Assembly: GCA_015229045.1 (NCBI GenBank)
Contig: JADGCJ010000038.1
Coordinates: 1-26,921 of the forward strand
Length of the DNA stretch: 26,921 bases
Source of the DNA: Magnetococcales bacterium
GTDB taxonomy: Bacteria > Pseudomonadota > Magnetococcia > Magnetococcales > DC0425bin3
Direction: 5' to 3'
Shown here: one piece after another, positions 17,101-23,932 of the stretch
How positions within the stretch are numbered: position 1 is the stretch's first letter
Layout of the letters: each line of letters opens with the position of its first letter
Translations under genes and position numbers: made by a program
Notes under the pieces: model-generated
Database searches by the model: none
What the model saw: only the letters and a program-made list of their open reading frames with translations
Told to the model about the DNA's origin: nothing

Positions 17101-17337
17101 GACGAATTCTGCGGATGACGGGATGTCGGGGGGGGGGGGGGGAAGACCCGCCATCCGCTATGCAGTCGGTTCGGGGGGAACCAACCACACAAAGGAGACA
17201 AGTGGGAAGGAAATCGGGGGGGGCCCTCCCACACTCCTTTTTAAAACAAGTCAACTCCTGCGGCCCACCGATGCGACGCACCCGTGAAACCACCCGGAAG
17301 CTCCCTTGTTGCCTGTAATATAGCATGACTCGTGCCA
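17064..17337 (-). ncRNA. Candidate small RNA with C-run hairpin loops
   Basis: Predicted transcript of about 270 nt between a minus-strand promoter and the intrinsic terminator. Before the terminator it can form three hairpins. In order they are a 6+4-bp stem (17227-17237 with 17194-17207) with C8 in the loop, a GGTTC/GAACC stem (17168-17182) with a C5 loop, and a 12-bp stem (17147-17158 with 17111-17122, one G-U) whose 24-nt loop holds C15. No credible reading frame is inside: the open frames need poor starts and run through the terminator. It matches no known RNA family that I can recognise. It could instead be an rsmD leader with attenuation. Confidence 0.45.
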
Positions 17338-17340
17338 GAT

Positions 17341-17359
17341 GAATTTATAAAATAAATTC
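17341..17359. repeat. Inverted repeat overlapping the candidate RNA promoter
   Basis: GAATTTAT-aaa-ATAAATTC, a perfect 8-bp inverted repeat that overlaps the -10 of the minus-strand promoter. It is placed as an operator would be. A second perfect palindrome, ACACATATGTGT, lies at 17414-17425. Confidence 0.5.
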
Positions 17360-17371
17360 AATATATTACAA
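17344..17371 (-). promoter_or_regulatory. Putative promoter of the candidate small RNA
   Basis: Minus-strand -35 TTGTAA (17371-17366), 16-nt spacer and -10 TATAAA (17349-17344), in the most AT-rich stretch of the gap. Transcription would begin near 17337 and run to the terminator at 17064. The match is moderate, and AT-rich DNA gives chance matches. Confidence 0.45.
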
Positions 17372-17664
17372 ATTATTCATGACGGATCATTCCTGAACTG
17401 ACACGGCTGTAAAACACATATGTGTCATACATATCTGTATCAAGACACACGACCTGTTCGATCAACTGTGCAGATCCCCTTCATCCTCGCGGCTCAAAGA
17501 AGCTGCCTTCCGGAATTTCACCCCCAAATCCATGCATCCGGACAGAGAGCAGGAATTTCATAAACAGCAGGCCGATCTGATCAAAATGACTTCCTTCCTC
17601 AAGCAGTACGGAGTACCTTCGCGACAGCGGTCGCCACTTCACCTTGGCCCAAAACAGACATGCC

Positions 17665-19698
17665 ATGGAAGAACTCGAGGAAAGCAGTCCAGCAAAGCTC
17701 TACGATCCGATGCAAGCGGAGACTCTCGTCACCCTGTCCAAAGGCATGGAGCTGGCACAAGACATCCCCAACGGTCATGGGGGTTGGCTCTATCGTCGTG
17801 GCGAAAAAATATCCCCCGGCGTGGCAGATCGCCTCAGAGAGTTGGCGCAAAAAGGGTTCATTGGCAAAATTCTGGCCCAGCCGATCGGCATCAAGACCCT
17901 GACGACCGCTGCCACACACATGCAAAAAGCCTTCGACATCATGGAGAAGGTTCTGGCCCATGAGAATCTGTCCGTCCTGACAGCGGTGGAGATTCTGCGC
18001 AACCACGAAGGATTCCGGCTCTTCCAGGAGACCGTGCGGCGCAACATGGAGACCGTCTTTCATAACTTCACACCCCAGGCCATCCGACGGCTGAGTGAAC
18101 TGCAACAACACCACCCCAGCAGCGGCAATCACAGCATCATCACCGGATTGAATGCCATGATCCTGGCCAGAGCCTCCGGACTGAGCGAGGTGGAGACCAT
18201 CAATCGGGTCATGGCCATCGTTCAGCACGACATCGGCAAGACGCAGGTCAGTCTGAACACCCTCAACTGGCCGGAAGCCCTTGACCCAAAACAGTGGAAA
18301 GAGATGCAGCTGCACGCCTTTTTTGGTTTCCAACTGCTCTTCGATCCCAAAGATCTCTCCCTTGCTGCCTGTACCGCCCTGCTCCACCACGAATGGTACG
18401 CCTCCGTCCCCGGCAAAGGGTATGGCGGACTGACCCTGTTCCGTCCCGCCTTGAAGAAACAGTATGGCCTGGACATGGTCCAGAAGCTGCGCGACATGGG
18501 ACCGTCGACCATGAACACGGTCCATATGGCCGCCATCGTCGACATGGTGGCTGCCCTGGAAGAGATCCGCTCCTATAAAAAACGCATTGGCCCCTTCAAG
18601 GTTTTGATCATCATGGTCAACGATGCCCGGATGGGTCACTTCAATCCGGACATTTTTGCCCTCTGGTATCGTCAATATCGCCTGGACAATCCAAAACTGC
18701 TGCCGCGTGGCTTCAATGTCGCCCTGCCCCGGGAAATTGAAAAGATCGGGTTTACCAAACCACGCGACATTCACCTGGTTCACCCTCTCGCCATACTGAC
18801 CTTGGACGAGTTGCAATGTTTGGGCATCACGGCCGATATCCTGGACGACGCCACTGTGGATCGCATCCGGCGACGCGGTGGACTGACCCTCAAAGAGACG
18901 CGCCTCCTCTGGGACAAAATCGGTATCGACAGCGACCTGGACGCATCCATCGGCCGTCTGGGTATTGTTGTCGACAAAGAACGCATCACGGTGGAAGAAC
19001 AGATGATCGTTCTCCAGACCGTTCGCCATTGGATCACCTTCGAACAGCTCGAACGGGTTGACCTTATCCCCACCCTGTTGTCACAACGCTTTTCACCCGA
19101 TGTCATTCGCAAGGAGGGAGGAATCGCGCTCGATCGATTGACCAGTCGCGGCAGTGTCCGTCTCATTCTCTCCCGTCTGCAAAAATATGGTCTGGACAAA
19201 GGAAAACCCCACCCCATCATCCTTCCCGCCTACGAGCATCGACTGACGCCAAAGCAGCTGGACCAGCTGGGTTTGCTGCCCCTTCTCGCCAACAAAAACG
19301 TGACGATTCCAACCTATGGCATCCGTGTCGACCGACTGGCGCACCATAACATTCATGTCAACCACAACACTGTGCGTCTGCCTGGTGTGCCACATGGCCA
19401 GCACACCCCGTACACCTCGGAGATTCTGGCTCATCTTGGCTACGAGACGGAGGTGAAGATTTTTTACGATATCCTGGTGGTCGAGGAGATCGATGGCATC
19501 ACCCGCGCCAAGGTCGCCTTCACCAGGGAAGGGGACGTCTGGCACGAATTGCGCGCCGCCCCTCCGGATAAACTCGACACCCTCCAGGCCTATCTCCTGA
19601 ACCAGGGTGTGGTGGAGATGGATTTCACCAAGGTCATCGAGCTTCCGGACCTCAGTCACATTCGGATAGGGGATCACTGGCCCAAGTTCCCTTCCTGA
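17665..19698 (+). CDS. HD-GYP-like domain protein with unknown C-terminal region
   Basis: 677 residues. The middle has an HD-GYP-type phosphohydrolase core: H150/H156 region, HD 188-189 in VQHDIGK, H217 in LHAFFGFQLL, and HHE 241-243. The signature loop is changed from HHExxDGxGYP to HHEWYASVPGKGYGG, with the IP after HDIGK also missing. Metal ligands look largely kept, so cyclic di-GMP hydrolysis is possible but uncertain. The N-terminus (1-130) and the last 350 residues match nothing I recognise; the latter repeats an LTxxxLxxLG pattern near 368 and 525. ATG 17665 is preferred to a TTG at 17644; neither has a clear ribosome-binding site. Confidence 0.7.
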   Translation: MEELEESSPAKLYDPMQAETLVTLSKGMELAQDIPNGHGGWLYRRGEKISPGVADRLRELAQKGFIGKILAQPIGIKTLTTAATHMQKAFDIMEKVLAHENLSVLTAVEILRNHEGFRLFQETVRRNMETVFHNFTPQAIRRLSELQQHHPSSGNHSIITGLNAMILARASGLSEVETINRVMAIVQHDIGKTQVSLNTLNWPEALDPKQWKEMQLHAFFGFQLLFDPKDLSLAACTALLHHEWYASVPGKGYGGLTLFRPALKKQYGLDMVQKLRDMGPSTMNTVHMAAIVDMVAALEEIRSYKKRIGPFKVLIIMVNDARMGHFNPDIFALWYRQYRLDNPKLLPRGFNVALPREIEKIGFTKPRDIHLVHPLAILTLDELQCLGITADILDDATVDRIRRRGGLTLKETRLLWDKIGIDSDLDASIGRLGIVVDKERITVEEQMIVLQTVRHWITFEQLERVDLIPTLLSQRFSPDVIRKEGGIALDRLTSRGSVRLILSRLQKYGLDKGKPHPIILPAYEHRLTPKQLDQLGLLPLLANKNVTIPTYGIRVDRLAHHNIHVNHNTVRLPGVPHGQHTPYTSEILAHLGYETEVKIFYDILVVEEIDGITRAKVAFTREGDVWHELRAAPPDKLDTLQAYLLNQGVVEMDFTKVIELPDLSHIRIGDHWPKFPS

Positions 19699-20031
19699 GT
19701 TCTCCAGAGCCAGACCGGGAGCAGCAATCGACGCCCTCCCGTTCTACATGGGCAGGACGAGAGCGGATTCTTCCGTGTACTGTTGGTTGGTGAGTGCGTC
19801 GAGGGGGGCGTTCCGGTCGCTGCGCCACGCACCGGAAGGGCGCGGCACCATCGGGTGGGAGAGGGGGGGGGGGAACGACCCGGACGGAACCAAAGGCCAG
19901 GGCCGAGCCGTCTCATCCGACCCACCCGCCCAGGCCCAAAGACCGACACGGCCAACCCGGGCACTCTGAAGCGTGGATGGAGTGGGCGATTGCATGTTCG
20001 CCGAGCGACGTTTCTGGCGCATAACTCATAT
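19699..20031. other. GC-rich gap between the HD gene and tRNA-Arg
   Basis: Convergent intergenic region of 333 nt with no gene I can support. It has an 11-nt G-run (19863-19873) and an inverted repeat TTCCGGT/ACCGGAA near 19811-19837 with a long loop. A CGGGAG/CTCCCG pair lies shortly after the HD gene stop. A 92-codon minus-strand frame (19744-20022) has low-complexity sequence and no clear start signal. No T-run terminator is visible for either flanking gene. Confidence 0.5.
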
Positions 20032-20108
20032 TGGCGCGCCCGGAAGGATTCGAACCTCCGACCCCTTGGTTCGTAGCCAAGTACTCTATCCAGCTGAGCT
20101 ACGGGCGC
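20032..20108 (-). tRNA. tRNA-Arg (anticodon ACG)
   Basis: 77 nt including an encoded CCA end. The acceptor stem is GCGCCCG/CGGGCGC, the D arm has AGCTCAGCTGGATAGAGT, the anticodon stem is CTTGG/CCAAG with loop CTACGAA (anticodon ACG, decoding CGN after deamination), and the T arm has GGTTCGAATCC. All stems pair. tRNA-Arg genes are frequent integration sites, but no integrase or att duplication is seen beside it. Confidence 0.97.
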
Positions 20109-20259
20109 ACAACACCGACCAAACGCCGAACGAGTCCCGGAGGCTAATATCTTCGCGGTGGCCCGTCAAGTCCGAAAATGACCATCAAGACACAACATGA
20201 TGTTTTTATAACATCTTTTAATCTACCTGGGGAGATTCCCGGGCAGGGATTCAAGTTAA

Positions 20260-21987
20260 TCAGGTTGCTGCCGATTGACTCTGGCGTGGTTTGGCTCGAC
20301 AGACCTGGTTGCGCCCACCCTGTTTGGCCTCGTACAACGCTTCGTCGGCTGCCTTGAGCAGGGCCTCGGAATTGGCTGCATCAACCAGGGGCAAGGTAGC
20401 GACACCAATGCTGATGGTGACTGTCAGGTTGTCGACATTCATGATTTCCACCCGTTCGCGCAGGCGTTCGGCGACTTGCAGGGCCCCCTCTTCGCCTGTG
20501 CTGGGCATGATGACGCAAAACTCCTCACCACCAAAGCGGCAAGGAAAATCCAGGGCACGAAACAGATTGCGCATCTCCTGTCCGATGGCCTGCAACACCC
20601 GGTCTCCCTGGTCATGGCCATGTCGATCATTGAATTTTTTAAAGTGATCGACATCGAACATCAGCACGGCAAGTTCCAGGTGATAGCGCTTGGCGCGATC
20701 GAACTCATCTGTCAAAACCTCGTCCATGCGTCGGCGATTCAGCAGTCCGGTCAAGCCGTCGGTGTAGGAGAGCTGGCGCAGTCTCTCTTCAAGACGCTTT
20801 TCGCTTGTCACATCCCGCAGCAGGGCGGCAGAGCCCACAGGATGGCCATCGATGGTACGGATGGTGGCGGCATAGACCTGGAGAACACGATTTTTGTAGA
20901 CCACCGTTTCCGGCATGACCTTGTCGTGACTGGTCAGCAGACCTTCCATGTAGGACGGATCATCGAGCAGATTGACAAAGCTCTGGCTGGAAATATCCTG
21001 AATCGACTTGCCCAGCAACCGTTCGGCAGCCGGGTTGACCAGGACCACGCGACCGGACTGGTCAGTGACAACGATCCCCTCGCGGGCGCTCAAAATGATG
21101 GTGGTCAACTTGTCCCGTTCGGTTTGCAGCCCTCTTTGCGACTTTTCCACTTCGGCGCTCATCAGGTTGAAGCTGCGCGCCATGCGGATGAACTCCTGGC
21201 TGCCCAGAACCGGCACCTGCTGGGTCATATCACCATCGGCGATCTGCTCCATGGCCCGGGTGATGCGGCTGATGGGAGTGACAACCAGACGATGAACGAC
21301 AAAATAGACCAACCAAAGGATGAAAAACATGCCCACCCCGAACACGCCCAGTGCCTGGGTACGGGTGGAGTGTATGTCACCCTTCAAAGTGGCCAGAGAG
21401 GTGGTCATTTTGACCACACCCCGGAGAGGATTCTCGCCACCGTGGCAGGCGTGACACTCCTCCTCATTGCGGATGGGGTAAAACACCGTCAAGACAGGAT
21501 CACTCTCAAAGTCTGCATTGAAATCAAACACGGCCTGTTCCGTACGCAACAATTCCGCCAGGAAACCAGTCGGGATTTCAATCTTGTTGGCTTTCGACAC
21601 TCTCCCTTCGGCAAGCCTGGAAAAAACAGTGCCGCCCATGTACTTGTTCACGGCATCGATGGTGTGGTTGTCACGGAAAGCGGAACGACCATCGATGCGC
21701 AGGATCTGAAAATCGAGAATGTTGGGAACTTTCTTGATGTTGTCCACATAATCGTGGGCGATCTGGGCGTTGCCTGACAGCATGGCCGTCTGCAGCCCCT
21801 TGCTGGCGGATGAGGCGAGCAATCCCATGGTGCGTTTTCCCTGGGCCATGATCACGGCATCGTCCTGGTGGAAATAAAACAGCGCCATGCCGCCAAAGCC
21901 AAGCAACATGGAGAGACCCGAGACCAGCAGGATGCGCGAGCCAATACCCGTGAACCACCCGGTCTTGTTGTTGTGACTACCGTTCAT
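20260..21987 (-). CDS. Diguanylate cyclase with periplasmic CxxCH sensor, HAMP and PAS
   Basis: 575 residues, predicted to make cyclic di-GMP in response to a periplasmic signal. Membrane helix (18-39); periplasmic domain with a heme c motif CHACH (178-182) in NEEECHACHGGENPLRG; second helix (211-233); HAMP (234-286); PAS (about 290-398); GGDEF domain (405-565) with active-site GGEEF (486-490). The product-inhibition site RALD (477-480) lies five residues before it, as in feedback-controlled cyclases. One covalently bound heme suggests redox or gas sensing (inferred; c-type maturation is needed). It starts at ATG 21987, behind a 25-bp triple repeat, with no clear ribosome-binding site. Confidence 0.92.
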   Translation of the reverse strand: MNGSHNNKTGWFTGIGSRILLVSGLSMLLGFGGMALFYFHQDDAVIMAQGKRTMGLLASSASKGLQTAMLSGNAQIAHDYVDNIKKVPNILDFQILRIDGRSAFRDNHTIDAVNKYMGGTVFSRLAEGRVSKANKIEIPTGFLAELLRTEQAVFDFNADFESDPVLTVFYPIRNEEECHACHGGENPLRGVVKMTTSLATLKGDIHSTRTQALGVFGVGMFFILWLVYFVVHRLVVTPISRITRAMEQIADGDMTQQVPVLGSQEFIRMARSFNLMSAEVEKSQRGLQTERDKLTTIILSAREGIVVTDQSGRVVLVNPAAERLLGKSIQDISSQSFVNLLDDPSYMEGLLTSHDKVMPETVVYKNRVLQVYAATIRTIDGHPVGSAALLRDVTSEKRLEERLRQLSYTDGLTGLLNRRRMDEVLTDEFDRAKRYHLELAVLMFDVDHFKKFNDRHGHDQGDRVLQAIGQEMRNLFRALDFPCRFGGEEFCVIMPSTGEEGALQVAERLRERVEIMNVDNLTVTISIGVATLPLVDAANSEALLKAADEALYEAKQGGRNQVCRAKPRQSQSAAT

Positions 21988-22009
21988 GCGTCGTCCATTA
22001 TCGTTATCG

Positions 22010-22084
22010 TTATCGTGGGTACTGATCCATCGGCTTATCGTGGGTACTGATCCATCGGCTTATCGTGGGTACTGATCCATCGGC
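22010..22084. repeat. Perfect 25-bp tandem repeat, three copies
   Basis: Three identical 25-bp units, starting at 22010, 22035 and 22060, lie 22 nt upstream of the diguanylate cyclase start. On the minus strand each unit contains the complete mini-frame ATG-GAT-CAG-TAC-CCA-CGA-TAA (MDQYPR-stop). A run of CGATAA hexamers follows toward the gene. The array is in the 5' leader or promoter of the cyclase gene. Confidence 0.9.
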
Positions 22085-22350
22085 TCCACACGCCATACCC
22101 GTGCCATGATGAAACAAGGGAAGCCACTTGGCAAGCCAGGGATCGATCCCTTGCAATCCGTCGAAAAAAAGGTTAATGACCCACCACGAGTGGATAATCT
22201 GCCAGTCTAGCGGCAAAATGTCACGATCATGTGGCAAAAAAAACCTTTTTTGTAACATTTTATATCTTACGGAGAATTGGTCACTTGCCTGTACCCAGAG
22301 GAAAACCTCGAACCCACCCCGCCCGGAAGGGAAAAGTCTCCGCAGCGCAC
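22085..22350. other. Divergent intergenic region before the tusA-like gene
   Basis: It holds a perfect 14-bp palindrome AGGGATCGATCCCT (22138-22151) and an AT-rich stretch (about 22226-22270) that probably contains the promoter of the tusA-like gene, though no convincing -35/-10 pair can be fixed. An in-frame TTG (22285) with GGAG 10 nt upstream could extend the tusA-like protein by 22 residues. Confidence 0.4.
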
Positions 22351-22602
22351 ATGGAAGTGGATGCCCGCAACCTTCTCTGTCCTCTGCCCGTTTTGCGGGT
22401 GGCGTCGGCCATGGAGGAGATGCCGGTCGGGTCGGTGCTGAAGGTGCGCGCCACAGATCCTGGTTTGAGTCGGGATCTTCCCGCCTGGTGCACCGTCAAT
22501 GGTCATCGCCTGTTGCAATTCGATCGCCATGGCTCGGAGTGGATCGGCTTCGTCCGCAAGGGAACAGGGGATCCGGAGCCCAGCGAAAAACAACCCGTCT
22601 AG
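22351..22602 (+). CDS. TusA/SirA-like sulfur carrier protein
   Basis: Small protein of 83 residues with the family's active-site stretch VDARNLLCPLPVLR (3-16); C10 is the sulfur-carrying cysteine and CPxP is intact. The fold continues with VLKVRATDPGLSRDLPAWC, where TusA proteins have DPATxxDxxxxC. Relatives pass persulfide sulfur for tRNA thiolation or sulfur oxidation; which applies here is not known. ATG 22351 has no good ribosome-binding site, and a TTG at 22285 is an alternative. It lies 8 nt before the glycosyltransferase gene, so the two are probably co-transcribed. Confidence 0.85.
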   Translation: MEVDARNLLCPLPVLRVASAMEEMPVGSVLKVRATDPGLSRDLPAWCTVNGHRLLQFDRHGSEWIGFVRKGTGDPEPSEKQPV

Positions 22603-22610
22603 CAGGGAGC

Positions 22611-23714
22611 ATGGCCTCCATGGCCTTTCGCGTCTGGTGTGCGGTCACAGCGCATGGTTTTGGGCATTTTTCCCAGATGGTTCCCATCCTCAGGGAGCTT
22701 GCCCGTCGGCAACCTGACCTCGAGTTGCGTCTGGCAGGATCGCTGCCGCCTGAAGTGATCCGGCGCAATCTGGGGTTGCCCTTCACCCAGGATCCTGTGG
22801 CCCGGGACGTGGGCCTGGTGCAGAGCAGTCCCCTGACCGCCGATCTGCCAGCCACTGCCGTCGCTCTCGATCGCATTTACACGACATGGTCGGCCCTTTT
22901 GTCCGCCGAGAAGCAGGCCATGTCCACTTTTGCGCCACACCTGGTGTTGGCAAACGTGCCTTACCTTCCCCTGGCGGCGGCGGCTGAACTGGATATTCCG
23001 AGTGTGGCTGTGGCGTCGCTCTCCTGGGATCTGGTCATGGCTGCCTATTTCTCCCTGGAGGTGCCACGGCATCGCCTCTGGTGGGAGCAGATGCGGCGGG
23101 CCTATGGACAAACCACTCTTGCCCTGCTGCCGACACCGGCCCTTCTGGATGGTCCTTTTCCCAGGCACGTTGTCATTCCCCCCCTGATCGAACCCGGCAC
23201 GGCCATGACTGCTCGTCTGCGCCAGGATCTGCATCTCTCTCCCACGGATCAGCGTCCTCTGGTACTGGTGAGTCTGGGTGGCATTCCCGGCACGGACCTC
23301 CCCTTTGCTGCCATGGCCGACAACCAGGATTGGCTCTGGCTTTTGGATTTCGATGCCCCTCTGCCTGCCGACAATCTGGTCAACTGGCAACACCTCTCTG
23401 GCAAGTGGCTGTTTCGTGATTTGATCGCTTCCGTGGATGCGGTGGTGGGCAAGCCTGGTTATGGCATGTCCATCGAGACCGTGGCGCATGGTCTGCCGTT
23501 TCTCTATGTCTGCCGCCGCACCTTTCCGGACGAGGCAGCCATCTGTCCCTGGTTGAATCACCATGGTCGGGCCAGGGAGATCACCATGACGGCATTCCGC
23601 AACGGTACGTGGGGTGAGTCGCTGAGAGAGCTTATGGCGTTACCGCGTCCCCTGCCCCCCCCACTCGATGGGGCCAGCGTGGCGGTGGGGCATATTTTGA
23701 ATCTGATGCGATAA
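22611..23714 (+). CDS. GT-B fold glycosyltransferase-like protein
   Basis: 367 residues. The N-terminal half has a Rossmann-like start FRVWCAVTAHGFGHFSQMVPIL (about 6-27), where HGFGH resembles the HGxGH loop of MurG-type enzymes. The C-terminal half has PLVLVSLGGI (216-225) and VVGKPGYGMSIETVAHGLPF (278-297), like the nucleotide-sugar site of GT28-type proteins and the N-terminal domain of L-arabinokinase. Donor and acceptor are unknown. AGGGAG lies directly before ATG 22611, so the second ATG at 22620 is also possible. It follows the tusA-like gene by 8 nt. Confidence 0.7.
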   Translation: MASMAFRVWCAVTAHGFGHFSQMVPILRELARRQPDLELRLAGSLPPEVIRRNLGLPFTQDPVARDVGLVQSSPLTADLPATAVALDRIYTTWSALLSAEKQAMSTFAPHLVLANVPYLPLAAAAELDIPSVAVASLSWDLVMAAYFSLEVPRHRLWWEQMRRAYGQTTLALLPTPALLDGPFPRHVVIPPLIEPGTAMTARLRQDLHLSPTDQRPLVLVSLGGIPGTDLPFAAMADNQDWLWLLDFDAPLPADNLVNWQHLSGKWLFRDLIASVDAVVGKPGYGMSIETVAHGLPFLYVCRRTFPDEAAICPWLNHHGRAREITMTAFRNGTWGESLRELMALPRPLPPPLDGASVAVGHILNLMR

Positions 23715-23784
23715 GTGCATCCGCCTTCGTCATCGAGAAAAGATTCCCCGACCCCTCTTGAACAACCCATAATCAAGAAGTATT

Positions 23785-23843
23785 GCAACTATTCAGCACC
23801 CGGCAACGAATCGGGGTCCAGGGGGCTGGCTCCCTGGACCCCA
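23785..23843 (-). repeat. Family B element, truncated copy 3
   Basis: It has the terminal repeat ACTATTCAGCACCCGGCAAC and the CCAGGGGGC/GCTCCCTGG hairpin, then stops matching. A family A end module (acacatctcgaaatggactc, about 23880-23900) follows, so the two families lie together here as they do at 9807-10119. The gap is otherwise empty. Confidence 0.7.
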
Positions 23844-23932
23844 TTGACAGGCCTTCGCCCAAATCAAGACTCAAGAAACTACACATCTCGAAATGGACTC
23901 GGTTTACCAAAATATTTTTACAGTGCCAATTT

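Noticed and set aside
16989..17234. An 81-codon minus-strand frame in the candidate RNA
   Set aside because: It needs a GTG placed directly against the Shine-Dalgarno-like AAGGA and reads through the terminator; the sequence is proline-rich low complexity.
16913..17326. Upstream extension of rsmD by 138 residues
   Set aside because: It would read through a strong terminator and homopolymer runs, and the family start lies at 16912.
19744..20022. A 92-codon minus-strand frame after tRNA-Arg
   Set aside because: No start signal, low-complexity sequence and a poly-C stretch inside; long open frames are expected by chance at this GC content.
19699..20031. RNase P RNA, tmRNA, 6S or SRP RNA in the gap beside the tRNA
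   Set aside because: Conserved blocks of these RNAs were looked for on both strands and not found.
20032..20108. tRNA-Arg as an attachment site of an integrated element
   Set aside because: No integrase gene and no duplicated tRNA 3' end is present in the window.
22010..22084. CRISPR array or plasmid iterons
   Set aside because: The 25-bp units are directly adjacent with no spacers, and no cas or replication-initiation gene is nearby.
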